Positions 42,022 to 50,839 of a stretch of DNA of 64,000 nt are shown piece after piece. The position numbers and the translations under genes are program-made. This DNA is from Verticiella sediminum. Lineage in GTDB: Bacteria > Pseudomonadota > Gammaproteobacteria > Burkholderiales > Burkholderiaceae_B. The stretch spans positions 48,791-112,790 of the forward strand of contig NZ_VLTJ01000024.1 of assembly GCF_007558815.1 (NCBI RefSeq), in the 5' to 3' direction. The stretch's first letter is position 1. Every line of letters starts with the position of its first letter. A model generated the notes under the pieces. The model was given only the letters and a program-made list of their open reading frames with translations. It did no database searches and was not told the origin of the DNA.

Positions 42022-43563
42022 ATGCCAGTATCCCAGGAAAGCGTCAGCATGGCGTTGTTCTGCGATTTCGAGAACGTCGCCTTGGGCGTGCGCGACGCCA
42101 ACTACGACAAGTTCGACATCAAGAAGGTGCTCGAGCGCCTGCTGCTCAAGGGCAGCATCGTGGTCAAGAAGGCCTATTGCGACTGGAGCCGCTACCAGAG
42201 CTTCAAGGCCACCATGCACGAGGCGAGCTTCGAGCTGATCGACATCCCGCACGTGCGCCAGTCGGGCAAGAACTCGGCCGACATCCGCCTGGTGGTCGAC
42301 GCGCTCGACCTCTGCTACACCAAGTCGCACGTCGATACCTTCGTCATCATCAGCGGCGATTCGGATTTCTCGCCGCTGGTCTCCAAGCTGCGCGAGAACG
42401 CCAAGCAGGTGATCGGCGTGGGGGTGAAGCAATCCACCTCGGACCTGCTCATCACCAACTGCGACGAGTTCATCTTCTACGACGACCTGGTGCGCGAAAG
42501 CCAGCGCCAGGCGCGGCGCGAGGCGCGCCAGCAGCAGCCGGCCCAGCCGCAGGCCAGCCGGCGCCAGGACGAGGAAGGCAAGCGCCGAGACGAGACCGAG
42601 GCGCGCCGCCTGAAGGCCATCAACCTGGCCGTCGAGACCTACGATGCGCTGGCCGCCGAGCGCGGCGACGGCGGCAAGATCTGGGCCTCGGTGCTGAAGG
42701 AAGCCATCAAGCGCCGCCGCCCGGATTTCAACGAGTCCTACTTCGGCTTCAAGGCTTTCGGCAACCTGCTCGAAGCCGCCCAGCAGCGCGGCCTGCTGCA
42801 GTTCGGCCGCGACGACAAGTCGGGCGCCTACGTGTACCGCCAGAACGGTGGACGTGCCGACGGCGAGGACGAGACGCTGGAGGTCTACGACCCGGCCGGC
42901 AACGAGCTCGACAGGAGCGCCGAACGCGGGGCGCGTCAGCCGGCCGAGGCGCGCCAGGGCACCGAAGGGCGTGAGCGGCGCCAGGGCGGCCGTCGACGCG
43001 GTGGCCGGTCCGGATCCGAGGCCGAGCCCGTGCGCGAGGAAGCGGCCGCAGCCGGCGAGGCTCAGACGAGCTTCGGCGAGCCGTTGACCCAGACGTCGCC
43101 CGAAGTCGAGGCGCACGCCGACACGACGCGGGAGATCGAATGGCGCGAGCAGCCGCTGCCGGAAACCGGCCGGGGCCGATCGGCCGAGGCGGACACCGAG
43201 GCGACCGCCCAGCTCGAGCCGGCGGGCGTCGAGGCGGCGCCTGCGCCGGCGAAGAAGGCGCGCAAGCAACCTGCCCGGGTCGCCAGGGCCAAGGCCAGGG
43301 CGGCGCAAACCGCTGTCACCCAGGGCGGCCAGGAGGCGCCGCCGGCCGCGGTGCACACACCTGCGGCGAAGACACCGGCCGGCGTGCTGGCCGCAACGCC
43401 TGAACCCGGTTTGGATCGCGTCGCCGTGCAGCCGGCGCCGGCCACGGAGCAGGCAGTGGACGGCGCGGCGCCTGCCGAGCCGCCGAAGCGCGCGCGCAAG
43501 ACGAGCACGCCGCGCCGTGCGCCTCGCAAGCGCGCCACGCGCGCCGATATCGAGCCGCAGTAA
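42022..43563 (+). CDS. NYN-domain ribonuclease-like protein with OST-HTH/LOTUS domain
   Basis: A 513-residue protein. Residues 1-155 form a NYN (DUF88/LabA-like, PIN-fold) domain with the acidic residues in ALFCDFENVALG, SADIRLVVDALDLCY and FVIISGDSDFSPLV, as needed for metal-dependent RNA cleavage. Residues about 190-280 resemble an OST-HTH/LOTUS domain (KIWASVLKEAIKRRRPDF, FKAFGNLLEAAQQRGLLQF). The last 230 residues are low complexity, rich in Ala, Glu, Arg and Lys, and probably disordered and RNA-binding. Its RNA target is unknown. No functional link to the neighbours is seen. Confidence 0.85.
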   Translation: MPVSQESVSMALFCDFENVALGVRDANYDKFDIKKVLERLLLKGSIVVKKAYCDWSRYQSFKATMHEASFELIDIPHVRQSGKNSADIRLVVDALDLCYTKSHVDTFVIISGDSDFSPLVSKLRENAKQVIGVGVKQSTSDLLITNCDEFIFYDDLVRESQRQARREARQQQPAQPQASRRQDEEGKRRDETEARRLKAINLAVETYDALAAERGDGGKIWASVLKEAIKRRRPDFNESYFGFKAFGNLLEAAQQRGLLQFGRDDKSGAYVYRQNGGRADGEDETLEVYDPAGNELDRSAERGARQPAEARQGTEGRERRQGGRRRGGRSGSEAEPVREEAAAAGEAQTSFGEPLTQTSPEVEAHADTTREIEWREQPLPETGRGRSAEADTEATAQLEPAGVEAAPAPAKKARKQPARVARAKARAAQTAVTQGGQEAPPAAVHTPAAKTPAGVLAATPEPGLDRVAVQPAPATEQAVDGAAPAEPPKRARKTSTPRRAPRKRATRADIEPQ

Positions 43564-43574
43564 CCCCCTGAGCG

Positions 43575-44345
43575 TCAGCGCTGCGGTTCGTCGAGCAGGC
43601 TGGACAGCACCTCGGCTTCGAGCCGCGCGATATGCGCGTCCCCGCGGACGCGGGGGCGCGGCAAGTCGACCGGCAGGTCCAGCGCCACGCGCCCGTGGTC
43701 GATCAGGACCACCCGATCGGCCAGCGCGAGCGCTTCGCTGACATCGTGCGTGACCAGGACGGCGGTGAAACCGTGTTCGCGCCACAAGGTCTCGATCAGG
43801 CGCTGCATGGCGATCCGCGTGAGCGCATCGAGCGCTCCCAGCGGTTCGTCGAGCAGGAGCACACGCGGACGGTGAGCGAGTGCGCGCGCGAGCGCCACAC
43901 GCTGTTTCTGGCCGCCGGAGAGCACGCGCGGCCACTCCGCCGCACGGTCGGCCAGGCCGACTTCGCCCAGCGCGGCCAGGGCGGCGGCACGGCGATGGGC
44001 GCGGTCGCCCGGCAGGCCGAGCGCCACGTTGTCGTCCACGCGCTGCCACGGGAGCAGACGGGCCTCCTGGTACATCAGGCGGACTTCCGGCGACAGGCCG
44101 GTCAGGGGAACGCCGCCGATATCGATGCTGCCGGTGTCCGGCACGTCCAGACCGCCCAGCAGGCGCAGCAGGGTGCTCTTGCCGCAGCCGCTGCGCCCGA
44201 CAATGGCCACGAATTCGCCAGGTGCGATAGCCAGGTCCAGGCCGAGCAGTACCTGGAGCGCGCCGAAGCCGCGCACCACCTGGCGCACCGAGATCGACAG
44301 GCCCTGCGCGGCTTCGGTCGGGGGAGGTTTCAGGACGGCATTCAT
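43575..44345 (-). CDS. ssuB: Aliphatic sulfonate ABC transporter ATPase SsuB
   Basis: A 256-residue ATPase with [16 protein letters not shown] (Walker A), the SsuB-type [14 protein letters not shown] in the Q-loop, [15 protein letters not shown] (signature) and [15 protein letters not shown] (Walker B). The start at 44345 ([13 protein letters not shown]) is preferred over an upstream in-frame ATG that enters ssuC. It is the last gene of ssuA-ssuC-ssuB and ends 11 nt from the convergent NYN gene. No ssuD monooxygenase is adjacent. Confidence 0.88.
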   Translation of the reverse strand: MNAVLKPPPTEAAQGLSISVRQVVRGFGALQVLLGLDLAIAPGEFVAIVGRSGCGKSTLLRLLGGLDVPDTGSIDIGGVPLTGLSPEVRLMYQEARLLPWQRVDDNVALGLPGDRAHRRAAALAALGEVGLADRAAEWPRVLSGGQKQRVALARALAHRPRVLLLDEPLGALDALTRIAMQRLIETLWREHGFTAVLVTHDVSEALALADRVVLIDHGRVALDLPVDLPRPRVRGDAHIARLEAEVLSSLLDEPQR

Positions 44346-44355
44346 GGCAAGGTCC

Positions 44356-45180
44356 TCATCGCGGGCGAAAGCCATCGTTCCAGGTGAGCAGCCGCGACTC
44401 CAACGCGCGTGCTGCGACGTCGGCGAACTTGCCGAGCAGGGCGTACAACAGGATGGCCAGCACCACGATGTCGGTCTGCAGGAACTCGCGCGCGTTCATG
44501 GCCATGTAGCCGATGCCGCTGGATGCGGCAATGGTCTCGGCCACGATCAGGGTGAGCCACATGAAGCCGAGGGCGTAGCGCACGCCGACCAGGATGCTGG
44601 GCAGCGCACCGGGCAGGATCACCTGACGAAAGAGCTGCCAGTTGCCCAGCCCGTACGAGCGGCCCATTTCGACCAGGCCTGCATCGACCGACCGGATGCC
44701 GTGGAAGGTGTTGAGGTAGATGGGAAACAGGGTGCCCAGGGCAACCAGGAACACCTTGCCCGCCTCGTCGATGCCGAACCACAGGATGATCAGCGGAATC
44801 ATCGCCAGATGCGGCACGTTGCGCAGCATCTGGATGGACGTGTCGAACAGCGTCTCGAAGAGCCGGGAGCCGCCGTTGAGCAGGCCGAAAAGCAGACCGA
44901 GGCCCCCGCCGATGAGAAAGCCGATGGCCGCCCGCGCGAAGCTGGCCCACAGATGTGCGAACAATTCGCCGCTGCGCGTAAGTTCCCACGCCGCGGCCAG
45001 CACCGCCGAAGGCGCCGGCGCGATGCGCGTGGACAGCCAGCCCGATTGCGCGGCGAGCTGCCAGAGCGCGATCAGGCCGACGGGCACCAGCCAGGGCAGC
45101 AGCAGGCGCTGCAGGCGGCCTTCGCGCCGCTGGCGCACGCGAACGGCGTCGGCGCCGGTGTCCGCAGGCAGCGTGCTCAT
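44356..45180 (-). CDS. ssuC: Aliphatic sulfonate ABC transporter permease SsuC
   Basis: A 274-residue permease with about six membrane segments. It contains [20 protein letters not shown], the SsuC/TauC hallmark, and the coupling loop [20 protein letters not shown]. It starts [18 protein letters not shown], overlaps ssuA by four bases and lies ten bases before ssuB. It forms the homodimeric channel for sulfonates such as alkanesulfonates or taurine. Confidence 0.88.
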   Translation of the reverse strand: MSTLPADTGADAVRVRQRREGRLQRLLLPWLVPVGLIALWQLAAQSGWLSTRIAPAPSAVLAAAWELTRSGELFAHLWASFARAAIGFLIGGGLGLLFGLLNGGSRLFETLFDTSIQMLRNVPHLAMIPLIILWFGIDEAGKVFLVALGTLFPIYLNTFHGIRSVDAGLVEMGRSYGLGNWQLFRQVILPGALPSILVGVRYALGFMWLTLIVAETIAASSGIGYMAMNAREFLQTDIVVLAILLYALLGKFADVAARALESRLLTWNDGFRPR

Positions 45181-46166
45181 GGTGTCCAGATCACGGTGGA
45201 GACATCGAGCCGGCGCGGAATCAGCTTGAGATCGGCGAAGGTGTCGGCGATCGCCTGCTGGTTGGCGACAACCTCCTCGGCGATCGGCGTCACGCCGTAG
45301 GCGTAGTTCTCGAGCGCTGCGCGCGTGATCTCGGGGCTCAGGCCGATCTGCGGCGCCAGGATTTGCGCGGCGGCGTCGAAGTTCTGCGTCGTCCAGTCGC
45401 CCGTCTTGCGCACCTCCTCGAGGGCCCAGCGCAGCACGTCGGCGTGCTGCTGGGCATACGGCCGGGTCGATAGATAGAAGTTGTAGTTCTTGACCACGCC
45501 GTCGCCGTCGGCCAGCACGCGGGCGCCGATCTGCCCCACGGCCGCCTGCGCGAACGGGTCCCAGATGACCCAGGCGTCGATGGAGCCGTTCTCGAAGGCG
45601 GCGCGCGCCTCGGCCGGCGGCAGCAGCGCCACGGTCACATCGCCGTACCCGAGGCCTTCGCGCTCCAGCAGTTTCACCAGCAGGTAGTGCACATTGGAGC
45701 CGCGGTTGAGCGCCACGCGCTTGCCCTTGAGTTCGGCCACCGAACGGATCGGTGAATCCTTGGGCACCAGCACCTTTTCAGCCAGCGGCGCAGGCGGCTC
45801 GTTGGCGACGTAGACCAGGTCTGCGCCGGCTGCCTGAGCGAACACGGGTGGCGTTTCCCCGACGCATGCGAAGTCGATGCCGCCCACGTTCAGGGCCTCC
45901 AGCATCTGTGGTCCGGCGGTGAACTCGACCCAGCGCACGTTCACGCCCTCGCTGCGCAGGCGCTCGTCGAGATTGCCACGGGCCTTGAGAATGGCCAGGT
46001 TCGACCCCTTCTGCCAGCCCACGCGCAGCGTGCGCTGCGCGCCCTGCGCCAGCGCCGGGGGCGCCAGGCCCATCCAGGCGGCGGAGACCGCCAGCATCAT
46101 GGCGCTCATGGCCTGGCGCCGGCCGGGCCGGGCGGGAGTCTCTTCTCGTGCTGGCGTCGCGATCAT
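45177..46166 (-). CDS. ssuA: Aliphatic sulfonate ABC transporter binding protein SsuA
   Basis: A 329-residue periplasmic binding protein. The N-terminal region contains a twin arginine (ARPGRRQAMSAMMLAVSAAW) before the hydrophobic core and is cut near ALAQG, so Tat export is possible. The mature part opens RTLRVGWQKGSNLAILKARG, matching SsuA. LKGKRVALNRGSNVHYLLVK and WVIWDPFAQAAV are further hallmarks. It is the first gene of the operon, with a conserved upstream element starting 26 nt before the ATG. Confidence 0.88.
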   Translation of the reverse strand: MIATPAREETPARPGRRQAMSAMMLAVSAAWMGLAPPALAQGAQRTLRVGWQKGSNLAILKARGNLDERLRSEGVNVRWVEFTAGPQMLEALNVGGIDFACVGETPPVFAQAAGADLVYVANEPPAPLAEKVLVPKDSPIRSVAELKGKRVALNRGSNVHYLLVKLLEREGLGYGDVTVALLPPAEARAAFENGSIDAWVIWDPFAQAAVGQIGARVLADGDGVVKNYNFYLSTRPYAQQHADVLRWALEEVRKTGDWTTQNFDAAAQILAPQIGLSPEITRAALENYAYGVTPIAEEVVANQQAIADTFADLKLIPRRLDVSTVIWTP

Positions 46167-46191
46167 CGCGGATCCGTCCTGTCAAATGCCG

Positions 46192-46261
46192 AATCCTAGA
46201 AGACGCCGGCGGCCGGGCCAACGAATAACTCGTTCGTAGCAAATGGTCAGGCCGGATAAGC
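46192..46261 (-). promoter_or_regulatory. Conserved 70-nt upstream element of sulfonate operon, copy C
   Basis: These 70 bases align without gaps to 59033-59102, with about 50 identities. They include GGCCAACGAA, CAAAT and GGATAAGC. Inside lies ACGAA-N7-TTCGT, an inverted repeat suited to a LysR-type dimer. The element lies immediately upstream of ssuA. Its twin lies between a LysR gene and the second sulfonate locus, so a shared sulfur-starvation regulator (CysB/Cbl-like) is plausible. Confidence 0.5.
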
Positions 46262-46284
46262 GCTGCGCGAACGATGCGCAGCGC
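46260..46284 (-). terminator. Hairpin between the reductase gene and ssuA
   Basis: Arms GCGCTGCGC and GCGCAGCGC are exact complements around a 7-nt loop, about 90 nt beyond the stop of the PDR-type reductase gene and upstream of ssuA. It could end the Rieske operon transcript. No T-run follows, so the call is tentative. Confidence 0.45.
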
Positions 46285-46371
46285 GCGCGCCGAATCCGTG
46301 CAGATCCGTGTATCCGCTGTTGGTTGCGCCCGGTCCCGGCGCCGCGTTGCGCGCGGTCGGGACGGTGCGCC

Positions 46372-47337
46372 TCAAAGGTCCAGCACGAGCTTTGTCGACT
46401 TCGCGCCAGAGCAGCAGATCATCATGACGTTCTGGGCCGCTTTTTCTTCGTCGCTCAGCACGTGGTCGCGGTGATCGGGTTCGCCGGCGAGCACCGGAAC
46501 CTCGCAGAGCCCGCAGACGCCTTCCTGGCACGAGTAGTTCGCCGCTATGCCCTGGTCCAGCAGCGTGTCGAGGATGGTCTTGCCCGGAGGCACGACCACG
46601 CTGCGCCCGGACCGGGCCAATTCCACCGTGTAGCCGCCTGCGTCGGCGCGCTGCGCGCCGCCGAAGGACTCCAGGTGCACGCGCTCCGGCGGCAGCGTCC
46701 GGGTGGCGGCCTGGAAGGCCTCGATCATGGGGGCGGGGCCGCAGCAATAGAAGTGCGAGCCGGCAGGGGCGCTGTCGACCGCCTGTGCGATGTCCAGGCG
46801 GGCCGCGCCTGGCGCGCCGTCGAAGACGGCATGCAACCGCTGGCCGCCGGTGGCCGCCACGGTCCGGATGGCGGCCAGGAAGGCCGCGTGGGCCGGCGTC
46901 CTGCTGGCGTAGTGCAGCGTCCAGGGCGACCCGATGGCGTGCAGGCGCTGGATCATGCACCACAGCGGCGTGATGCCGATGCCGCCGGCGATCAGCACCG
47001 AATGGCCGGCCGATTCCACCAGCGGGAACAGGTTGCGCGGCGGCCGCACGGCCAGGCTGTCGCCCGTTCGAACCTGATCGTGGACGTAGGCCGAACCGCC
47101 GCGCCCGCTGGGCTCCCGGTGGACGGCGATGACGTAGCGGTCCCGCTCATGGCAGGGGTTGATCAGGGAGTAGCTGCGCGACATGCCGCCGGGCAGGCAC
47201 AGATCGACGTGCGCGCCGGCGGAAAAGGCCGGTAGCAGCGCGCCCGCGGAGGACGGCCGCAGTTCGAGCGAAATGATGGTCTCGGCCTCGCGCGCGATGC
47301 GCGAGACGACGACATTCAACGAGTCGGTTGCTGCCAT
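46372..47337 (-). CDS. PDR/VanB-family reductase (flavin and C-terminal 2Fe-2S)
   Basis: A 321-residue oxidoreductase of the phthalate dioxygenase reductase type. Domain order is flavin-binding (RSYSLINPCHERDRY), NAD-binding (GGIGITPLWCMIQRL and FYCCGPAPMIEA) and a C-terminal plant-type ferredoxin with CQEGVCGLCEVPVLAG and a distal MMICCS. It carries electrons from NADH directly to the Rieske oxygenase encoded upstream in the same operon, so no separate ferredoxin is needed. It is the last gene of that operon. Confidence 0.9.
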   Translation of the reverse strand: MAATDSLNVVVSRIAREAETIISLELRPSSAGALLPAFSAGAHVDLCLPGGMSRSYSLINPCHERDRYVIAVHREPSGRGGSAYVHDQVRTGDSLAVRPPRNLFPLVESAGHSVLIAGGIGITPLWCMIQRLHAIGSPWTLHYASRTPAHAAFLAAIRTVAATGGQRLHAVFDGAPGAARLDIAQAVDSAPAGSHFYCCGPAPMIEAFQAATRTLPPERVHLESFGGAQRADAGGYTVELARSGRSVVVPPGKTILDTLLDQGIAANYSCQEGVCGLCEVPVLAGEPDHRDHVLSDEEKAAQNVMMICCSGAKSTKLVLDL

Positions 47338-47374
47338 GGAAATCCCTGCTGCCGGATGCCGGTCGGTTCTAACG

Positions 47375-47950
47375 CTAGGCCGGTATCCGGAGCCGGTAGA
47401 ACGAAATGGTGTGGGCGATCATGCCGTACAGGCCGGCAAGGCCGACCAGGTCGAGCACCTGTTCCAGCCCCAGCGTTTGCAGGCTGCGCTCGAACAAGGC
47501 ATCGGGAACCTCGCGCTCGACCAGCAGGGCGCGCATGAGGTCGTGGGTCGCCTGCTCCTTGTCGTCGTCGAAATGCGCGCTGCGGCCGTTGCGGATCGCC
47601 TCGATCTGCTCGCGCGTGATGCCGGCGCCATGCGCCAGCCGCTCGTGCCAATGCCATTCGAAGGCCGAGTCCCAGAACGCCGCCACGAGGAGTATGCAGA
47701 TTTCCTTCTGCCGGGCCGGTATCGGCGCTTCGGCCGATACGTAGGCGCCGAACCTTTCGGCGACCTCGGCGAACGGCATGTGCTGCATCCAGACCAACTG
47801 GTTGATCGGCGCCTTGCCGCGCGGGCCCGATTCCATGCGGGTGATGAAGGCCTGCTGGGCCGGCGACAGCCGGTCCCGGGGGATCAGGAATTCGCGTCCC
47901 GGGTATTGCAGGCTCTCCGGCGTTACGGCAGTGTCGCGAGGCGGTGTCAT
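47375..47950 (-). CDS. Carboxymuconolactone decarboxylase/AhpD-fold protein
   Basis: A 191-residue helical protein of the CMD/AhpD group, with EICILLVAAFWDSAFEWHW and HERLAHGAGITREQIEAI, the usual six-helix core. The CxxC of peroxidase-active AhpD is missing, so a redox role is unlikely. Such proteins sit in many aromatic operons with undefined functions such as isomerase or decarboxylase. Its place between the Rieske small subunit and the reductase implies a part in the same pathway. Confidence 0.8.
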   Translation of the reverse strand: MTPPRDTAVTPESLQYPGREFLIPRDRLSPAQQAFITRMESGPRGKAPINQLVWMQHMPFAEVAERFGAYVSAEAPIPARQKEICILLVAAFWDSAFEWHWHERLAHGAGITREQIEAIRNGRSAHFDDDKEQATHDLMRALLVEREVPDALFERSLQTLGLEQVLDLVGLAGLYGMIAHTISFYRLRIPA

Positions 47951-47965
47951 GGCCGGCTCCGGTGG

Positions 47966-48460
47966 TCAGAGGATGAAGGAAAGGCGACCCTGGTCGCGCA
48001 GGGTATCGGTGGCGACGACGGCGCGCTTGCGGCGTATCTTCCACTGCCCATCGGCACGCACCACGTCGTGGACCGCCCGGCCGGGAAACACTTCCGTGTG
48101 GTCGTTGCGGCTGCGGTAGACGATGAAATTGCAGAGGAAGCGCGCATCGCCCAGATCCGACGGCACGACGCGCACGTTGCCGATCAGGTGCTGGATCTTC
48201 GAGCGCGGGAACTCGGCGTGCGCGGCGGGCTTGAGCAGGCGCTTGGCGCGCTCGGCCAGTCGATGGCGGTTGTCGTACACGAAGAACAGCGATCGGCCGG
48301 GCTCCCCGTCGGGGTCGTCCAGGGCCGGGACGAAGTACTCGCCGTCCTCGGTGAAAAGGCCGGCCCAGTCGTCCAGCGCCCAGGTGTCGATCAGATCGGC
48401 TTCGTGAAAGAGATAGTCCTCGGCCTCGATCCGGCCGGGCAGCGCAAGTGCGGAGGTCAT
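47966..48460 (-). CDS. Aromatic ring-hydroxylating dioxygenase small (beta) subunit
   Basis: A 164-residue SnoaL-like beta subunit, starting MTSALALPGRIEAEDYLFHE. Typical stretches are DLIDTWALDDWAGLFTEDGE, HLIGNVRVV and DGQWKIRRKRAVVATDTL. It assembles with the alpha subunit into the terminal oxygenase hexamer and is mainly structural. It starts two bases after the alpha-subunit stop, so translation is coupled. Confidence 0.9.
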   Translation of the reverse strand: MTSALALPGRIEAEDYLFHEADLIDTWALDDWAGLFTEDGEYFVPALDDPDGEPGRSLFFVYDNRHRLAERAKRLLKPAAHAEFPRSKIQHLIGNVRVVPSDLGDARFLCNFIVYRSRNDHTEVFPGRAVHDVVRADGQWKIRRKRAVVATDTLRDQGRLSFIL

Positions 48461-48462
48461 GA

Positions 48463-49785
48463 TCAGGGTCCCTGGAGTTGGTCGGCGCTGCCGCCGGTCA
48501 TGAGCTGCTTCCAGCGGCGCCAGAAGATGCGCAGTTGCAGTTCGTCGGTCTTGCTGGGCCGATCCTTGAACATGCCGCGGGAGCAGTCGTTCCATGCGGC
48601 CTGCGCGCTGGCGCCGGCGGCGTAGCCGCGCTGCGCGCTCTCGAGCATCTCCACGTCGTCCGGCGTGGCGAAGCCGGCGGGGCCGAGGAACTCCACGAAA
48701 TTGCGCAGCCGCCGGTCCCGCGACGAGGCGCTCTCGCCGATCGGGGCCAGGGCCCAACTGTTGATCTGCATCGCCCCGGTGGCGCTCGGGTAATAGGTGC
48801 GTACGGTCACCGCCATGATGTCGTTGACCACCAGGTTGGGGAAAATGACCATGTTGCGATCGCCCCGCACCACGACTTCGCCGCGCTCCGGGCCCAGCCT
48901 GCGATAGATCTCCGCGGCGATGCCTTCGACTTCCTGCCGGCAATCGTCGCCCCAGCCTGGCACCCAGCGCGCGTAGGGCCGGCCCCAGGCCATTTCCCCG
49001 ATGGACTCGCTCACCATGTGCCCATTGCCCAGGTCCGTCGTCCAGCCCGCCCCGCCGGGTGGGCGCTGGATGCGCGTGCCGTCGCGTCCGCGCAGATAGT
49101 CGAAGTAGGTGGAGTGCGTGCTCATGCCGTGATAGCCGTCCACGCTGTTCTCCGAGAGCATCTTCCAGTTGGCCCGCGCGCTGTACTCCTGGGCGCCGCC
49201 GATGATCTCCATGCCCTGGGGCCCCTGGTCGGCCACATAGGACAGATAGTCCGCCGCGCCCTTGAGGTAGTCCGTCAATGGCTCGGCGTCGGGGTCGAAG
49301 CAGACGAAGACGAATCCGCGGAAGCTTTCCATGCGCTCGACGCGTGCCAGGTTCAGGCTGCCGTCGGCGTTGCAGTTCTGCGGCATCGAGTCGCTGCCGG
49401 GGATGTTGACCAGCTTGCCCTGGATGTCGAAGACCCAGGCATGGTACGGACAGGTGAACGTGCGCTGCTTGCCGGCACGCTGCCTGCAGACCGTGGCGCC
49501 GCGATGCGTGCAGGCGTTGTAGTAGCAGTGCAGTTGGCCGTCCCTGTCCCTGGCCAGCACGATGGGGCGTCCGACGATGTCCCGGGCGATGTAGCTGCCC
49601 GGCTCCCTGACCTCGGATTCATGGCCGAGGTAGAGCCAGCATTTTCCGAAGATCTTCCGGCGTTCCAGCGCGAGGATGGAGTCGTCGGTGAACACGCGGC
49701 GATTCACGCGGAACCGGCCGCCCTGTCTATCGTCCAGGATCAGGTTTCCGATCGCGGAGTCCGGGATGGGTTGGATTGGCGTCAT
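48463..49785 (-). CDS. Aromatic ring-hydroxylating dioxygenase large (alpha) subunit
   Basis: A 440-residue Rieske non-haem iron oxygenase. The Rieske ligands are in NACTHRGATVC and FTCPYHAWVFD; the mononuclear iron ligands are in SENSVDGYHGMSTHSTYFDY (DxxHxxxxH) with a later aspartate. It activates O2 to form a cis-dihydrodiol on an aromatic ring. Sequence form and partnered beta subunit fit benzoate/p-cumate/anthranilate-type oxygenases, but the ring substrate is not readable by eye. It heads the operon with beta subunit, CMD-like protein and reductase. Confidence 0.9.
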   Translation of the reverse strand: MTPIQPIPDSAIGNLILDDRQGGRFRVNRRVFTDDSILALERRKIFGKCWLYLGHESEVREPGSYIARDIVGRPIVLARDRDGQLHCYYNACTHRGATVCRQRAGKQRTFTCPYHAWVFDIQGKLVNIPGSDSMPQNCNADGSLNLARVERMESFRGFVFVCFDPDAEPLTDYLKGAADYLSYVADQGPQGMEIIGGAQEYSARANWKMLSENSVDGYHGMSTHSTYFDYLRGRDGTRIQRPPGGAGWTTDLGNGHMVSESIGEMAWGRPYARWVPGWGDDCRQEVEGIAAEIYRRLGPERGEVVVRGDRNMVIFPNLVVNDIMAVTVRTYYPSATGAMQINSWALAPIGESASSRDRRLRNFVEFLGPAGFATPDDVEMLESAQRGYAAGASAQAAWNDCSRGMFKDRPSKTDELQLRIFWRRWKQLMTGGSADQLQGP

Positions 49786-50030
49786 GATCGAGTATCTTGT
49801 GGTGGGTGTTGCAAGCCCGGCGGACCGCGCGCCGGGGCGGGTTCCCGCACTGCCGGTCGGGCCGCGGTTTCACGCCGGGGTGGGAAAACTATCTCACATG
49901 GGATGAGGAGCAGCCAACCTATGTAGGGTCAATTATTCTGATGCTGGTTGCGGATTCCTGATTTGCCTTGCGCGGGGCCCGCCGCCAGGATGGGCTGGTC
50001 TTCTTTTGATGAACCGATGAGAGAACCAGC
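49786..50030. promoter_or_regulatory. Divergent promoter region between oxygenase and dehydrogenase genes
   Basis: These 245 bases separate two divergently transcribed genes of one pathway, so promoters in both directions must lie here. An AT-richer stretch, GTCAATTATTCTGATG, occurs at 49928-49943. I see no palindrome strong enough to name an operator. Confidence 0.4.
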
Positions 50031-50822
50031 ATGGAATCTACTGATGGAACCGTCCGCACATCCGCGTCCCGCATCGCCATCGTGACGGGCGTGGGCTCCG
50101 GTATCGGCGGCATCGGCCGGGGCATCGCGCTCGACTTGCTGCGCCAGGGGTATGCCGTCCTCGCCGCCGACCGGGATGCCGCGGTGCAGGACGTGGTGCG
50201 CGACCTCGCCCGGCAGGCGGGCGGGGGGGCGGATTGCCTGGGTTATGCCGGCGATCTGTCCCGGCCCGATGAGGCGCGGGCGATGGCCGAGGCCGCGCTG
50301 TCCCGCTGGGGGCGGATCGACGTGCTGGTCAACAACGCCGGCAGCGGCGTCATCCGCCCGTTCCTGGAGCACGACGAAGCCAGCCTCGTCGCGACGCTCG
50401 AACGCAACCTGTGGACCGCGCTCTGGTGCTGCCACGCGGTGCTGCCCGCGATGGTGCGGCAGAACCATGGCCGCATCGTCAACATCGGCGCCGATTCCCT
50501 GCGCACGGGGATTCCCGGCCATGCCGGATACAACGCCGCCAAGGGCGGCGTCGTCGGCCTGATGGTGGGCCTGGCCCGGGAGTTCGCCGCCTACGACATC
50601 ACCGTGAACACCGTGTCCCCCTGCGTCGTGAATACCGAAAGGCATCGGCAGGCGCTGCGCGACGACAGCGAACTGGCACGGGCCTTTCTGCAGGTCGTGC
50701 CCAAAGGGCGCGGGGTGGAGATCGAGGAGATCTGCGACTTCGTGACCTTCCTGGCCCGCCGGGAGAACGCCTTTGCCACAGGCCAGGATTTCAGCCTGAA
50801 CGGCGGCAGCGCCATGCCTTGA
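50031..50822 (+). CDS. Short-chain dehydrogenase (probable cis-dihydrodiol dehydrogenase)
   Basis: A 263-residue SDR with the nucleotide loop TGVGSGIGGIGRGIAL, the NNAG motif in LVNNAGSGV and the catalytic triad in IGADSLRTGIPGHAGYNAAK (Ser, Tyr, Lys). Divergent from the Rieske oxygenase genes, it most likely rearomatises the cis-dihydrodiol to a catechol with NAD+. It converges on the hydratase gene with only 17 nt between stops. A different alcohol dehydrogenase role cannot be excluded. Confidence 0.85.
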   Translation: MESTDGTVRTSASRIAIVTGVGSGIGGIGRGIALDLLRQGYAVLAADRDAAVQDVVRDLARQAGGGADCLGYAGDLSRPDEARAMAEAALSRWGRIDVLVNNAGSGVIRPFLEHDEASLVATLERNLWTALWCCHAVLPAMVRQNHGRIVNIGADSLRTGIPGHAGYNAAKGGVVGLMVGLAREFAAYDITVNTVSPCVVNTERHRQALRDDSELARAFLQVVPKGRGVEIEEICDFVTFLARRENAFATGQDFSLNGGSAMP

Positions 50823-50839
50823 TCTTGACGAGACACGCC

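Noticed and set aside
39790..44049. Open frame of about 1400 codons on the minus strand
   Set aside because: It spans boxA, the GntP permease, the NYN gene and ssuB in a non-coding frame; all four have clear coding evidence.
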